A stretch of DNA of 64,000 bases from Pseudoxanthomonas japonensis (GCF_010093445.1 NZ_PDWW01000016.1:1-64000); one strand, 5' to 3'; shown: positions 39,676 to 54,560, numbered from the stretch's first letter. The notes: a model not told the origin generated them from the letters alone. Program-made: numbers and translations.

Positions 39676-39734
39676 TTTGCGGCTCGGCGAGGCGCATCAC
39701 TGCCTCTTACCCGCCAATTCCGTAGGGCTTTCGT

Positions 39735-40106
39735 GTGCTGAATTCCGTCGCTGCGGGTCGGCGGCTGGTGTTGCGCGCCGCTGTCTGGCAGACGGGGGCG
39801 GTACTGCTGGTCGCGCTGCTGTTCCTGCCCTGGGGCCTGCCCCGGGCGGTTGCGGCGGTCGTCGGAGGGTTGGCGATCGTGGTCGGCGCGCTGCTGGCGG
39901 CCTGGATGGCCTTCGGCGGTGGTGTGCTCGGGGCCGTCTCGGCGGTGCTGAGGCTGGTCGCGGGCATGGTGGTGAAGTGGGTCGTGGTGATCGGTGTGCT
40001 GGTCGTTGGCGCGGGGCTGTACAAGCTGCCTCCGCTGCCTCTCCTGGCGGGCGTGATCACCGGACTGGTGGCACAGGTGCTGGTCGCGACCGGCAAGCAG
40101 CGATAA
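39735..40106 (+). CDS. atpI: ATP synthase subunit I-like protein
   Basis: This 123-residue membrane protein is the first gene of the atp operon. Four hydrophobic helices (AAVWQTGAVLLVALLFLPWG, AVAAVVGGLAIVVGALLAAWMAF, LVAGMVVKWVVVIGVLVVGAGLY, LLAGVITGLVAQVLVA) match AtpI, which assists c-ring assembly or Mg2+ supply and is not part of the final enzyme. A GTG start (39735) gives MLNSVAAGRRLV; the neighbouring GTG is out of frame. The gap to atpB is 24 bp. Confidence 0.85.
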   Translation: MLNSVAAGRRLVLRAAVWQTGAVLLVALLFLPWGLPRAVAAVVGGLAIVVGALLAAWMAFGGGVLGAVSAVLRLVAGMVVKWVVVIGVLVVGAGLYKLPPLPLLAGVITGLVAQVLVATGKQR

Positions 40107-40130
40107 CCCAACTAGAAAGGTTTCCGACTC

Positions 40131-40928
40131 ATGGCGGGCGAGGCTCTTACTCCCACCAGCTACATCCAGCACCACCTGAAGAACCTCACGGCCCAGGTGG
40201 GCGGTGACGGTCCGTTCTGGACGATCAACGTCGATACCTTCGTGACCGCCGTGCTGATGGGCCTGGTCATCGTGTTCGCCTTCTGGATGGCCACGCGCAA
40301 GGCGACCGCCGGCGTGCCGGGCAAGTGGCAGGCCTTCGTCGAGATCATGCTCGAGTTCGTCGACAAGCAGGCCCGCGACACCTACCACGGGACCAGCAAG
40401 CTGGTGACGCCCATCGCGATCACCATCTTCTTCTGGATCCTGATGATGAACCTGCTGAAGATGATCCCGGCAGACTTCATCGCCAAGCCGCTCGAACTGA
40501 TGGGCGTGCACTACTGGAAGCCGGTCCCCACCGCCGACGTCAACGCGACGCTTGGCATGTCGATCAGCGTGTTCTTCCTGATGCTGGTGTTCGCGTTCCG
40601 TTCCAAGGGCCTGGGCGGTTTCGCCAAGGAATTCCTGACGGCGCCGTTCGGCAAGTGGATGATGCCGTTCAACCTGATCCTCAACATCGTCGAATGGGTC
40701 AGCAAGCCCATTTCGCTGGCGATGCGACTGTTCGGCAACATGTTCGGCGGCGAGATCGTCTTCCTGCTGATCTGGGTGCTGGGCGGCGCGGGCATCGTGG
40801 GCATGCTCGGCGGCGCCGCGTTCGGCCTCGGCTGGATGCTGTTCCACCTGCTGGTCATCCCGCTGCAGGCCTTCATCTTCATGATGCTGTCGATCGTCTA
40901 CCTCAGTTTGTCGGAAGACAGCCACTAA
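40131..40928 (+). CDS. atpB: F0F1 ATP synthase subunit a
   Basis: This 265-residue stator subunit has five or six membrane helices. The essential Arg is in SLAMRLFGNMFGGE, and the half-channel helix is HLLVIPLQAFIFMMLSIVYLSLSEDSH at the C-terminus. The N-terminal TPTSYIQHHLKNL is typical of gammaproteobacterial AtpB. AAAGG lies upstream of the ATG. Proton flow between this subunit and the c-ring drives rotation. Confidence 0.95.
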   Translation: MAGEALTPTSYIQHHLKNLTAQVGGDGPFWTINVDTFVTAVLMGLVIVFAFWMATRKATAGVPGKWQAFVEIMLEFVDKQARDTYHGTSKLVTPIAITIFFWILMMNLLKMIPADFIAKPLELMGVHYWKPVPTADVNATLGMSISVFFLMLVFAFRSKGLGGFAKEFLTAPFGKWMMPFNLILNIVEWVSKPISLAMRLFGNMFGGEIVFLLIWVLGGAGIVGMLGGAAFGLGWMLFHLLVIPLQAFIFMMLSIVYLSLSEDSH

Positions 40929-40979
40929 CGTTTCCGCTTCACCGTTTCGCTTCGTACCATCCACCTTTCAAGCACTTAA

Positions 40980-41294
<315 letters not shown>

Positions 41295-41399
41295 TCCGTC
41301 GCGTGCACGCCTGACCCCGGGCCTCGGCCCGCGGTCAGTCACCAGGCGTAGCTGGGCCGGCGCATCGTGCGCGGGCCCTTCATCACCGGCAGGTTTACG

Positions 41400-41870
41400 A
41401 TGAATATCAATCTCACTCTGTTCGCCCAGGCGCTGGCCTTCGCTGGCCTGATCTGGATCATTGCGACAAAGATCTGGCCGCCGCTGCTGGCTGCCATCGA
41501 AGAACGCCAGCAGAAGATCGCTGAAGGTCTGGCCGCGGCCGACCGCAGCCAGAAGGATCTGGCGCAGGCCCAGGAAAAGGTCAACGAGGCGTTGAAGGAA
41601 GCCCGCGTCAAGGCCAACGAGATCATCGACCAGGCCCACGCGCGCGCCAACCAGATCGTCGATGCGGCCAAGAACGAAGCGATCACCGAAGCCAACCGCC
41701 AGAAAGAACTGGCGCAGGCCGAGATCGACGCCGCCGCCACGCGTGCCCGCGAGGACCTGCGCAAGCAGGTGTCCGCGCTGGCCGTCAGCGGTGCCGAGAA
41801 GCTGTTGAAGCGCGAGATCGACGCCAACGCCCACAAGGCGCTGCTCGACGAACTCGCCGCCGAAATCTGA
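41400..41870 (+). CDS. atpF: F0F1 ATP synthase subunit b
   Basis: This 156-residue subunit has one N-terminal helix ([26 protein letters not shown]) followed by the long charged coiled coil of the peripheral stalk, which dimerises and holds F1. The ATG at 41400 gives the conserved [10 protein letters not shown] start and the standard length of 156; an in-frame ATG 33 bases earlier is unlikely. The gap to atpH is 17 bp. Confidence 0.95.
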   Translation: MNINLTLFAQALAFAGLIWIIATKIWPPLLAAIEERQQKIAEGLAAADRSQKDLAQAQEKVNEALKEARVKANEIIDQAHARANQIVDAAKNEAITEANRQKELAQAEIDAAATRAREDLRKQVSALAVSGAEKLLKREIDANAHKALLDELAAEI

Positions 41871-41887
41871 TCCGGACGATCCGATCG

Positions 41888-42415
41888 ATGAGCCAGGCCC
41901 TGACTGTCGCCCGCCCCTACGCCCGCGCCGCCTTTGCGACGGCGCGCGACGAAGGCAACTTCGCCGCCTGGTCGCAGGCGCTGGGTTTCGCCGCGCATGC
42001 CGCGGCGGACCCGCGCGTGGCCGCGCTGCTGCCGAACCCGCAGCTGCTGCCCGCCGACGCCGTGTCGCTGCTGTCGCCCGACGGCGCCAGTGAGGCGTTC
42101 ACCCGCTTCCTGGGCGTCCTGGCCGATGCACGCCGCCTGCCGCAGTTGCCGGAAATCGCCGGGCTGTTCGAAGAGCTGCGCGCCGACGCCGAGCATGTCG
42201 TGAAAGCGAAGGTCACGTCCGCCGCGGACTTGCCCGCCGGCGAGCTTGACGTGATCAAGGCCGCGCTGAAGAAGCGCTTCGGCCGCGAGGTCGAGGTCGA
42301 GACCTCGGTCGACGCATCGCTGATCGGCGGCGCCGTGATCGATGCGGGCAGCGTGGTGATCGACGGCTCGCTGAAAGGCAAGCTGGCGCGCCTGCAGTCC
42401 GCGCTGACGCACTGA
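41888..42415 (+). CDS. atpH: F0F1 ATP synthase subunit delta
   Basis: This 175-residue subunit has the N-terminal helical domain [17 protein letters not shown] that caps the alpha3beta3 head and a C-terminal domain with [26 protein letters not shown], the delta/OSCP signature. It links the b dimer to F1. It is followed by atpA after 46 bp. Confidence 0.95.
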   Translation: MSQALTVARPYARAAFATARDEGNFAAWSQALGFAAHAAADPRVAALLPNPQLLPADAVSLLSPDGASEAFTRFLGVLADARRLPQLPEIAGLFEELRADAEHVVKAKVTSAADLPAGELDVIKAALKKRFGREVEVETSVDASLIGGAVIDAGSVVIDGSLKGKLARLQSALTH

Positions 42416-42461
42416 ATTCCCATTGAACCGCCGCGCGCAAGCCGGCACACAGGACTTACCC

Positions 42462-44009
<1,548 letters not shown>

Positions 44010-44013
44010 GAGC

Positions 44014-44099
44014 CGGGATTCGGGAATAGGGAATAGGGAATCGTAGAAGCGAAAACGGGTCGGCTCTGTCGATTCCCGATTCTCTCCTCCCGATTCCCC
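44014..44099. repeat. Palindromic GGGAATAGGGAAT-type repeat between atpA and atpG
   Basis: The left arm has GATTCGGGAATAGGGAATAG and the right arm CGATTCCCGATTCTC, with complementary GGGAATCG/CGATTCCC blocks on both sides of about 25 unrelated bases. It would fold as a long stem-loop in the operon mRNA. A related copy lies at 44993-45078. Such GATTCCC-type elements are frequent in xanthomonad genomes. Confidence 0.8.
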
Positions 44100-44124
44100 C
44101 AGCGAGCACAGCGAGCGAGTAGAC

Positions 44125-44988
44125 ATGGCAGGCGGACGCGAAATCAAAACCAAGATCAAGAGCGTGCAGAACACCCGCAAGGTGACGCGCGCGCTCGAGA
44201 TGGTCTCGGCCTCCAAGATCCGCAAGGCCCAGGACCGCATGAAGACCTCGCGCCCGTACGCGCGCGCGATGAAGCAGGTGATCGGCCACCTGGCCCAGGC
44301 CAACACCGACTACCAGCATCCCTTCATGGTGGAGCGCCAGGACGTCAAGCGCGTCGGCTTCATCATCGTGTCGTCCGACCGCGGCCTGGCCGGCGGCCTT
44401 AACAACAACCTGTTCCGCAAGATGCTCGGCGAGATCCGCCAGTGGAACGAGAAGGGCGTCGAGGTCGACGTGGTCACCATCGGCCAGAAGGCCTCGGTGT
44501 ACTTCCGCCGGGTCAAGGTCAACATGCTGGCCAGCGTCTCGCACCTGGGCGACGCGCCCAAGCTCGACCAGCTGATCGGCGTGATCAAGGTGATGCTGGA
44601 CGCCTACACCGAAGGCAAGCTGGACCGCGTGTTCGTCGTCTACAACGACTTCGTCAACACGATGACCCAGCGCGCCGCGTTCGACCAGCTGCTGCCGCTG
44701 CCCGCGTCGGAGACGCAGGTCGCGCACCACGACTGGGACTACATCTACGAACCCGATGCCGAGACCGTGCTCGACCACGTGATCACGCGCTACATCGAGT
44801 CGCTGGTGTACCAGGCCGTGCTGGAGAACATCGCGTCCGAACATGCGGCGCGCATGGTGGCCATGAAGGCCGCCAGCGACAACGCCAACAAGCTCATCGG
44901 TACCCTGCAGCTGGTCTACAACAAGGCCCGCCAGGCGGCGATCACCCAGGAAATCTCCGAAATCGTCGGCGGCGCGGCCGCTGTGTAG
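44125..44988 (+). CDS. atpG: F0F1 ATP synthase subunit gamma
   Basis: This 287-residue central rotor shaft has conserved N-terminal [27 protein letters not shown] and C-terminal ATDNA-like helix (seen as [36 protein letters not shown]). One copy is needed per enzyme, against three alpha and three beta. It is bounded on both sides by the same palindromic repeat type. Confidence 0.96.
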   Translation: MAGGREIKTKIKSVQNTRKVTRALEMVSASKIRKAQDRMKTSRPYARAMKQVIGHLAQANTDYQHPFMVERQDVKRVGFIIVSSDRGLAGGLNNNLFRKMLGEIRQWNEKGVEVDVVTIGQKASVYFRRVKVNMLASVSHLGDAPKLDQLIGVIKVMLDAYTEGKLDRVFVVYNDFVNTMTQRAAFDQLLPLPASETQVAHHDWDYIYEPDAETVLDHVITRYIESLVYQAVLENIASEHAARMVAMKAASDNANKLIGTLQLVYNKARQAAITQEISEIVGGAAAV

Positions 44989-44992
44989 CCGG

Positions 44993-46518
<1,526 letters not shown>

Positions 46519-46524
46519 GCGCAG

Positions 46525-46617
46525 GGATTAGTGATTCGTGATTCGTAGGGGCGGCGATAGAGGGTTGGCAGGGCTTGATGCTCTTGCCACTCACGAATCA
46601 CCCATCACGAATCACCT
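46525..46617. repeat. Palindromic GTGATTCGTGATTCG-type repeat between atpD and atpC
   Basis: The left arm reads GATTAGTGATTCGTGATTCG and the right arm CACGAATCACCCATCACGAA plus TCAC, complementary across about 45 bases. This family differs from the two repeats around atpG but matches 56637-56720 in the ABC operon. It would form a stem-loop just before the atpC ribosome binding site. Confidence 0.8.
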
Positions 46618-46638
46618 TCCGAACGCAGTGAGGAATAC

Positions 46639-47061
46639 ATGAGCACCATCCGTTGCGACATCGTCAGCGCCGAGCAGGAGATCTTCCACGGTGAAGCCAC
46701 CCTGGTCGTCGCCACCGGCGAGCTGGGCGAGCTCGGCATCGCGCCGAAGCACGCGCCGCTGATCACCCGCCTGAAGCCGGGCAAGGTGGTGGTGACGCTG
46801 GCCAATGGCGAGCAGCTGGACTTCGCCATCTCCGGCGGCATCCTGGAAGTGCAGCCGCAGGTCGTCACCGTGCTGGCCGACACCGCGATCCGCGCGCAGG
46901 ACATCGACGAAGCCTCGGTCCGCAAGGCCAAGGAAGAAGCCGAGCGCATCCTGTCCAAGCAGGATCCGAAGATGAGCATCGAGGAAGCCCAGGCCCAGCT
47001 GGCCATGAGCATCGCCCAGCTGAGCGCGCTCGAGCGCCTGCGCAAGAACCTCAAGCACTGA
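46639..47061 (+). CDS. atpC: F0F1 ATP synthase subunit epsilon
   Basis: This 140-residue subunit has an N-terminal beta-sandwich ([40 protein letters not shown]) and the C-terminal two-helix regulator of rotation ([22 protein letters not shown]). It ends the operon and is followed by a terminator. The stoichiometry is one per enzyme. Confidence 0.95.
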   Translation: MSTIRCDIVSAEQEIFHGEATLVVATGELGELGIAPKHAPLITRLKPGKVVVTLANGEQLDFAISGGILEVQPQVVTVLADTAIRAQDIDEASVRKAKEEAERILSKQDPKMSIEEAQAQLAMSIAQLSALERLRKNLKH

Positions 47062-47085
47062 GTTTCATCGCCCTCGCTTCATCGG

Positions 47086-47116
47086 AACGCCGGCCTTGTG
47101 CCGGCGTTTCCGTTTG
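47086..47116 (+). terminator. Terminator of the atp operon
   Basis: A perfect 9-bp stem AACGCCGGC / GCCGGCGTT with a five-base loop (47086-47108) is followed by TCCGTTT. It lies 24 bp after the atpC stop and 90 bp before the end of the convergent GtrA gene. Confidence 0.8.
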
Positions 47117-47206
47117 CAGCGTGCGCCGCGCGCACGACGCACGGCACGGATCACGCGACGTTGTCCGCATCACGCGATGCCCGCATCGTGAGGTCGTGCG
47201 TACCCC

Positions 47207-47611
47207 TCAGCGGTAGACCACGTGCCGCCACAGGAAAAACGCCACCACCGCGAGCGCGCCTTCCACCAGTGGCTTGGCCAGCCAGGCATGCGCCAGTCCC
47301 AGTGTCCCGGCGACCCAGGCGACCGCGAGCGTGCTGATCACGGTCAGCGGAATCCAGACCAGCAGGAACCTCGCGAAGCGGCGCCAGCCGAGTCGCGCGC
47401 TCCCGGCCTGCGCGAATGTCACCCGCCCGTTCAACCAGAAACCCAGCAACGCACCGCCGACGCGGCCAGCGAGGTTGGCAGGTGCCGTCGGCATCCCGAG
47501 TGCGGTCAGTGCGACGAACAGCGCCCAGTCGACCAGCAACTGCACCGCACCGACGACGAGGAAACTGCCGCCCTGGCGGAACAGTGGATGGCGGGAGAGC
47601 GAGCGCAGCAT
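47207..47611 (-). CDS. GtrA family protein
   Basis: This 134-residue protein has four membrane helices: GSFLVVGAVQLLVDWALFVALTALG, NLAGRVGGALLGFWLNGRVTF, FLLVWIPLTVISTLAVAWVAG and LVEGALAVVAFFLWRHVVYR. That is the GtrA/DPMS layout. Family members are thought to help flip undecaprenyl-linked sugars for cell-surface glycan modification. It is convergent with the atp operon and lies opposite glmU, which makes UDP-GlcNAc; a link is possible but unproven. Confidence 0.88.
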   Translation of the reverse strand: MLRSLSRHPLFRQGGSFLVVGAVQLLVDWALFVALTALGMPTAPANLAGRVGGALLGFWLNGRVTFAQAGSARLGWRRFARFLLVWIPLTVISTLAVAWVAGTLGLAHAWLAKPLVEGALAVVAFFLWRHVVYR

Positions 47612-47731
47612 GGCGCCATGGTACCCGCCAGCGACGTGGGGAATGGCAGGTACGGCGCGCGGATTGCGTTGATGGGGTAATTGTTACCATGTCGCGCATC
47701 CTCTCAGGCGACACCATCCAGGAACCCACGC

Positions 47732-49099
47732 ATGAAGCCACTCCACGTCGTCATCCTCGCCGCCGGTGAAGGCAAGCGCATGAAGTCCGCGCTGCCCAAG
47801 GTGCTGCAGCCCATCGCCGGGCGGCCGATGCTGGGGCACGTGATCAATGCGGCGCGTGCGCTGTCGCCGGCCGGCGTGCACGTGGTCTACGGCCACGGTG
47901 GCGATCAGGTGCAGGCGGCGTTCGCCGACCAGGGCGATCTGCACTGGGCACACCAGGCGCAGCAGCTCGGTACCGGCCATGCGGTGGCACAGGCGATGCC
48001 GGAGATTCCCGACGGTGCACGCGTGCTGGTCCTTTACGGCGATGTGCCGCTCACCCGCAGCGAGACGCTGCAGCGGCTGCTGGACGCGCCGGGTCGCCTG
48101 GCCGTGCTGGTCGCCGAACCGGTCGATCCCGCCGGCTACGGCCGGATCGTGCGAGACGAGGCAGGCCGCGTGGCCGCCATCGTCGAACACAAGGACGCCG
48201 ACGAGGAGCAGCGCCGCATCCGCACCATCAACACCGGCATCATCGCCGCCGACAGCAGCGCGCTGAAGGGCTGGCTGGCGCGGCTGTCCAACGACAACGC
48301 GCAGGGCGAGTACTACCTGACCGACGTGTTCGCGATGGCAGCGGAGGAATTCAATCCTGCGGAAATGGTACTGGTGGGCGAGCCCATCGAAGCCGAAGGC
48401 GCCAACGATCCCTGGCAGCTGTCGCAGCTCGAGCGCGCCTACCAACTGCGCGCCGCGCGCGCGCTGTGCACGCAGGGCGCTCGCCTGATCGATCCCGCGC
48501 GGTTCGACCAGCGCGGCACGGTGAAGGTCGGCCGCGACGTACAGATCGACGTGGACGTGGTACTGGAAGGCGAGGTGGAACTGGGCGATGGCGTCGTCGT
48601 CGGTCCGTTCTGCCGCCTCAAGGATGTGAAGCTCGGTGCCGGCACGCAGGTGCGTGCGCACTGCGATCTCGAAGGTGTCGTCAGCGAAGGCGCCGCCCTG
48701 ATCGGTCCGTATGCGCGCCTGCGTCCCGGCACGCAGCTCGCCGACGGCGTGCACGTCGGCAACTTCGTCGAGACCAAGAATGCGCGTATCGGTGTCGGCA
48801 GCAAGGCCAACCACCTGACCTATCTCGGCGATACCGTGATCGGCAGCGGCACCAACATCGGTGCCGGCACCATCACCTGCAACTACGACGGCGTGAACAA
48901 GTTCGTCACGACGATCGGCGACCGCGTGTTCGTCGGCTCCAACTCCTCGCTGGTCGCACCGGTGACGCTGGCCGATGGCGCGACCATCGGTGCGGGTTCG
49001 GTGATCTCGAAGAACGCGCCCGCCGATCAGCTCACCGTCGCGCGCGCGCGCCAGGTCAGCATCGAAGGCTGGCAGCGACCGGTAAAGAAGCCGAAATGA
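47732..49099 (+). CDS. glmU: Bifunctional GlmU (GlcNAc-1-P uridyltransferase / GlcN-1-P acetyltransferase)
   Basis: This 455-residue protein has an N-terminal pyrophosphorylase domain with [17 protein letters not shown] and a C-terminal left-handed beta-helix with repeated hexapeptides. The acetyltransferase signature is [22 protein letters not shown] and NYDGVNKF. It makes UDP-N-acetylglucosamine for peptidoglycan and LPS. The ATG at 47732 has AGGA upstream. glmS, an earlier step of the same pathway, lies 9 kb downstream with the ABC/two-component unit between them. Confidence 0.96.
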   Translation: MKPLHVVILAAGEGKRMKSALPKVLQPIAGRPMLGHVINAARALSPAGVHVVYGHGGDQVQAAFADQGDLHWAHQAQQLGTGHAVAQAMPEIPDGARVLVLYGDVPLTRSETLQRLLDAPGRLAVLVAEPVDPAGYGRIVRDEAGRVAAIVEHKDADEEQRRIRTINTGIIAADSSALKGWLARLSNDNAQGEYYLTDVFAMAAEEFNPAEMVLVGEPIEAEGANDPWQLSQLERAYQLRAARALCTQGARLIDPARFDQRGTVKVGRDVQIDVDVVLEGEVELGDGVVVGPFCRLKDVKLGAGTQVRAHCDLEGVVSEGAALIGPYARLRPGTQLADGVHVGNFVETKNARIGVGSKANHLTYLGDTVIGSGTNIGAGTITCNYDGVNKFVTTIGDRVFVGSNSSLVAPVTLADGATIGAGSVISKNAPADQLTVARARQVSIEGWQRPVKKPK

Positions 49100-49100
49100 C

Positions 49101-49122
49101 GTAGGGCGGGCTCAAGCCCGCC
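49101..49122 (+). repeat. Single GTAG-type REP after glmU
   Basis: GTAG is followed by the hairpin GCGGGC-TCAA-GCCCGC, beginning one base after the glmU stop. It is a stem variant different from the other REPs here, and may double as a transcription stop. Confidence 0.6.
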
Positions 49123-49177
49123 ATCTGCGAAGCCCATCGAAGAAAGCGGCATCGCGGCGGCCAGCCCTCACCCCTTG

Positions 49178-49198
49178 CCCTCTCCCGGAGGGAGAGGG
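49178..49198. repeat. CCCTCTCCC palindrome
   Basis: A 9-bp stem CCCTCTCCC-GGA-GGGAGAGGG is the core of a repeat common in xanthomonad and other GC-rich genomes. It lies in the convergent gap between glmU and the histidine kinase gene and may act as a terminator. Confidence 0.6.
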
Positions 49199-49268
49199 GG
49201 AGTAGGTGCCATGCGGGTCCGGCTTCGGGTGCGGAGGCGTGTCGGCGAGGCCCCGACTTCGGGAGAGG

Positions 49269-50593
49269 TCAGTTTTCGGGCAGCTGGATCGACACGCACA
49301 GCCCGCCACCTTCGCGGTTGTGCAGCGACAGCCGGCCGCCATGGGCCTCGATGATCTCGCGGGTCAGTGCCAGGCCCAGTCCGGTGCCGTTGCGCTTGGT
49401 GGAATAGAACGGCACCAGCGCGTTCTGCAGCACCGCATCGTTCATGCCGGTGCCGCGGTCCATCACTTCGATGCGCAGCCAGTCCGGCAGACGGGTCAGC
49501 CGCACCGAGACACCCTCGGCCGTGCCGCCGGCCTCGTGCGCGTTCTTGAGCAGGTTGAGCACGGCCTGCTCCAGCTGGGCGATGTCGATACGGCCGTCGA
49601 TCTCCGTCTCCGTCATCACCAGGTCGAACGCGATCTGTCGCTGCAGCCCCTCGAAGAAGGCACGCCAGTGCACCGTCTGCAGTTGTGGCGACGGCAGCTT
49701 GGCGAAGCGCGCGTAGCCGCGGATGAAGCCTTCCAGGTGGCGCGCGCGGTCTTCGATGGTGCCGAAGACCTCTTCCAGCCGGTCGTGGCGTCCGCGACGC
49801 ACGAGTTCCGCGCCCGAATGCGCGAGCGAGGCCACCGGCGCCAGCGAGTTGTTGAGTTCGTGGCTGATGACGCGGATGACCTTCTTCCACGTCATCACTT
49901 CCTGCCGCCGCAGCTCGCTGGTCAGCAGGCGCAGCAGCAGCAGCTCGTGCGGGCGTCCGTTGAGACGGAAATTGCGCCGGGCGAGGTGGTAGACCTGCTC
50001 CTCGCCGTCTTCTTCCTCGTTGCCGATGGCAAACAGACTGTCGCCCCCGCGCGCAAGCGCTTCGCGCATCTCGACCGGTGCGGAACCGATCAACCCATCG
50101 TAGTCCTGGCCTTCCAGCTTCCAGCCGCTGTGCAGCAGCTTGCGCGCCGCCACGTTGGCGAAGATGACGCGGCGTACGCCGTCGCCGCCGGGGGCGATCA
50201 ACAGCATGGCGACCGGGGTGTTCTGGACCATGGTGTCGAGCAGCAATTCGCGCTGCACCAGGCTCAGGCGCTGTTCGCGCAGCACCTCGCCGAGCGCGGC
50301 GTGCGACTTCACCAGTTCCGCGAGGTCGTCGTTGCCTTGCCAGTGGATGCCGAAGTTGTATTCGCCGTCGCGGTAACTGTTGACGCTGCCGGCCAGGGCG
50401 CGGAACAGCGAGTAGGTGCTGCGCAGCCCCCGGCGGATCGCCCACATCGCCAGCGGCAACACCACGATGGCCGACACGATCACCGCTTCACCCGCGTCGC
50501 CCAGCCAGCGCGACAGCACGAGCGGCAACACCAGCGCCAGCACCAGCAGCGGCAGCAGCCAGGACAGCACGCGGCCGGCGAGCGAGCGGCGGA

Positions 50594-50597
<4 letters not shown>
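49269..50597 (-). CDS. Sensor histidine kinase
   Basis: This 442-residue NtrB/NtrY-like kinase has two N-terminal membrane helices (VLSWLLPLLVLALVLPLVLSRW and AVIVSAIVVLPLAMWAIRRG), a HAMP-like linker, a PAS-like region (residues 110-200) and the kinase core. H-box is ISHELNNSLAPVASLAHS (phospho-His about residue 238), N-box is NLLKNAHEAGG, G1 is MDRGTGM and G2 is GTGLGLALTREI. The start overlaps the response-regulator stop (ATGA). It probably senses an envelope signal and phosphorylates the adjacent NtrC-type regulator. Confidence 0.92.
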
Positions 50598-51931
<1,334 letters not shown>

Positions 51932-51934
51932 GCG

Positions 51935-53146
51935 CTATAGCCTAACCGAAGGACTGCGGCTGACGAGGTGCGGCGGGATGCGCCGCGTCAGCCGGACGGG
52001 ACAGGTGGCAGCAAGTTGCACGACGAGGACCGTCCCGACCACAACGGCCGCGCATGTCCCGAAGGACGGCAGCGGGAGCGTCCATGCGGGCATAAGACGA
52101 GCAAGCAGTGCCGCGACCGCCATGCCGATCGCGCAGGCGATCACGGCGAGCATCAGGTACTCCCTACGCAGGCGATGCGCCAGCTGCGTGTCGGTGGCGC
52201 CGAATGCACGGCGCAGGCTGATTTCCTGCTGGTGATCCAGCATCCAGCGATGGCCACCGAGCCCCAGCATGGCCAGCGTCGACAGCCACCAGGCCACGCA
52301 GACGGCGAGCGATGTCCACGCATGCCGCGTGGGGCCCGATAAGGCCTGCGCACGCAGTGCCGCCAGGCTGGCGGGGGCAGCGATCACGACGTCGGGGTAG
52401 GCTGCTGCGAGAGCGGCACGGATGCGCGCCGACACTGCATTTGCATCGCCCGTATGACGGATGAGGAAGTGCGCTTCGCTGGCCCGGGTCATGCGCACCG
52501 GCAGGATTACGGCCGTGCCATCACGGCGATGCGCGGTAGCGGGCAACGGAATCCGAGGCAGCACGCCGACGACATGCAGTCGCTTGCCCGGCAACAGCTG
52601 CAGCGAGCGTCCCAGCGGTTCGGCATGGGCGAAGAGCGTTTCGGCGAAGGCGGCGGAGATGATGGCCGGGGCGGGATCGGCGTGCAGGCGATGCTGGTCG
52701 CCCGTGTAGTCCTGGTACTCCGCGTGGGCGAAGCGCCGGCCATGCGGCTCATCCATACCGAGCGTGGCCATGAAGTCCTCGTCCGCCAGGTAGAGGGAGA
52801 CGAGATGGCGGTGCCCGCGGTCACCGGACTTCCACGCATGCACGCTCCAGGCGCTGGTGCCATAGGGAGACTGGTTGCCCGCAGCGGCGGCCCGCACGCC
52901 GGCCACGCCACGCAGTGTCCGCAACACCGCCCTGGTGCCGGGATCCTGCCCCTGGGCCGGTTGCATCCAGGGGATGACCAGCACGTCGGCCGCGTCGATG
53001 CCGTCCGCTGCCGTCGCTTGCTCGTACATGCGCAGCATCGCCTGTCCCGCATACAGGCACAGCATCACGCCGATGGCGATCTGCAGCACGAGCCACCACG
53101 CGCCTGCGTGGGAGCGACCCAACAGCAAGAAGGAGGAGGATGGCAT
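51935..53146 (-). CDS. Divergent FtsX/MacB-like permease
   Basis: This 403-residue inner-membrane protein has one N-terminal helix (WWLVLQIAIGVMLCLYAGQAML), a soluble periplasmic domain of about 220 residues and three C-terminal helices starting near TSLAVCVAWWLSTLAMLGLGG. EISLRRAFGATDTQLAHRLRREY follows and is the cytoplasmic FtsX coupling motif seen also in the two neighbouring permeases. It is much more diverged than they are. It lies three bases before the regulator gene and 58 bp after the second permease gene, within the same unit. Confidence 0.8.
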   Translation of the reverse strand: MPSSSFLLLGRSHAGAWWLVLQIAIGVMLCLYAGQAMLRMYEQATAADGIDAADVLVIPWMQPAQGQDPGTRAVLRTLRGVAGVRAAAAGNQSPYGTSAWSVHAWKSGDRGHRHLVSLYLADEDFMATLGMDEPHGRRFAHAEYQDYTGDQHRLHADPAPAIISAAFAETLFAHAEPLGRSLQLLPGKRLHVVGVLPRIPLPATAHRRDGTAVILPVRMTRASEAHFLIRHTGDANAVSARIRAALAAAYPDVVIAAPASLAALRAQALSGPTRHAWTSLAVCVAWWLSTLAMLGLGGHRWMLDHQQEISLRRAFGATDTQLAHRLRREYLMLAVIACAIGMAVAALLARLMPAWTLPLPSFGTCAAVVVGTVLVVQLAATCPVRLTRRIPPHLVSRSPSVRL

Positions 53147-53204
53147 CGGGGTTTCCGATCAGCCGTGCACGCCGGTCGGCGTGCACGGTGTGGGGGCCGC
53201 GGGA

Positions 53205-54428
53205 TCAGGCCGTACGCGTCGCCACCGCCGGCGGTACCGACGCGGCCCGGCGTGCCGGTCCGTACACGGCGACCTGGCCCAGCAGCCACAGCAACACGGC
53301 GCCGACCGGCAGGTAAAGCAGCGGCAGGCGCGGCAGTTCGTACTTGCCCATCAACAGCTGGTTGATGCCGTAGGCCAGGATCATGCCGATGACGATGCCG
53401 ATGGTGGCCAGCAGGAAGTTCTCGGTCTGGAAGTAGCGCAGGATCTGGCCCTTGGTCGCGCCCAGCGCCCGGCGGATGCCGATCTGCTTGGTGCGCTGTT
53501 GCACCCAGAAGCTGGCCAGGCCGACGATGCCCAGCGCGGTGACGACGAGCAGCGAGACGATCACGGTCAGCAGCAGCCAGGCCATCGCACGGTCGCCGCG
53601 GTAGTAGTTGCTCATGATCTCGGTGAAGGTGCCCTCGCGCAGCACCAGGCGGCGCGCACTGTTCTTCTCCAGCGTAGCGACCGCGGCCTTCTGCACTTCC
53701 GCGCGGCGCGCGGCATCCGTGCGCAGCACGAACGTGCCCAGCGTCACGTCCTTCACCGGAAAGATCATCGTGTAGCCCGTTTCCGCCGGGCCGCCGTTGT
53801 CGTTGGTGCGGATCAGCCGATCAACCACGCCGACCACGCGGTGCGGCACGTTGTCGGCGTTCCAGGCGTAGATGTTCTTGCCGATCGCGCTTTCACCGGG
53901 GAACAGCTTGTTCGCCAGTTCGCGACTCAGGATCACCGCCGGCATGACGACCTTGGCGTTCTGCTTGTTCATCTCCGTCCAGTTGGAATACTCGTCCGCG
54001 GTGAAATCGCGGCCCTCGGCCAATCTCAGGCCCAGGGTGTCGATGACGGATTCGCCGAGGTAGACGTTCGCCAGCGCACTGGGACGTTCCTGTTGCGGTG
54101 CGAGCTGGATGGAGCTGTTCCAGGAGGAGTTGTCGAACGGCACGTGGTTGATGCTGCTGGCGGCCTTGACGCCGGGCAGTGCGCGCAGGCTGGCGACGTC
54201 CTGCTTCACCAATGCGTCCGCGTCGGGGTTCTCGCCGAGGTCGCCCATGCTGATGCGCACGATCTCCTCGTTGGCCAGGCCGGTGGGGCGATCGATGCGC
54301 TCCAGCCGCTGGGTGATCAGGAAGACCGCGTTGCAGATGATGGCGCACGAGAGCGCCACTTCCAGCACGATCAGCGCGGCCGCCGTCTTGTGGCGGGCCA
54401 AGGTGGAAAGGATGGGGCGGATGTCCAT
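53205..54428 (-). CDS. FtsX/MacB-type ABC permease
   Basis: This 407-residue permease has an N-terminal helix (TAAALIVLEVALSCAIICNAVFL), a periplasmic MacB-PCD domain and three C-terminal helices (AWLLLTVIVSLLVVTALGIVGLASFWV, IGIVIGMILAYGI, LPVGAVLLWLLGQVAVYGPARRAA). The coupling motif is KQIGIRRALGATKGQILRYF. The ATG at 54428 follows a GC-rich repeat and gives the conserved MDIRPILSTL start; in-frame codons upstream encode repeat sequence. It probably pairs with the other permease and the shared ATPase. Confidence 0.9.
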   Translation of the reverse strand: MDIRPILSTLARHKTAAALIVLEVALSCAIICNAVFLITQRLERIDRPTGLANEEIVRISMGDLGENPDADALVKQDVASLRALPGVKAASSINHVPFDNSSWNSSIQLAPQQERPSALANVYLGESVIDTLGLRLAEGRDFTADEYSNWTEMNKQNAKVVMPAVILSRELANKLFPGESAIGKNIYAWNADNVPHRVVGVVDRLIRTNDNGGPAETGYTMIFPVKDVTLGTFVLRTDAARRAEVQKAAVATLEKNSARRLVLREGTFTEIMSNYYRGDRAMAWLLLTVIVSLLVVTALGIVGLASFWVQQRTKQIGIRRALGATKGQILRYFQTENFLLATIGIVIGMILAYGINQLLMGKYELPRLPLLYLPVGAVLLWLLGQVAVYGPARRAASVPPAVATRTA

Positions 54429-54449
54429 GGTGGGCCTCTGGGGTTTCAG

Positions 54450-54560
54450 CCCCTTCCCCCGCGCGCGGGGGAAGGTCGGGATGGGGGTTGTGCGGAGTGG
54501 CGGTGCCGTCGTTCTGAAGCGGCCCCCACCCCAAACCTCCCCCGCAGGCGGGGGAGGGAG
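54450..54560. repeat. Inverted CCTTCCCCCGC-type repeat pair between permease genes
   Basis: Two palindromes face each other: CCTTCCCCCGC-GC-GCGGGGGAAGG near 54452-54475 and CCTCCCCCGC-AG-GCGGGGGAGG at 54536-54557. Each has a GGGTTGG/CCACCCC-like tail on the inside. This is a repeat family widespread in xanthomonads. It occupies nearly the whole 136-bp gap between two co-directional genes. Confidence 0.75.
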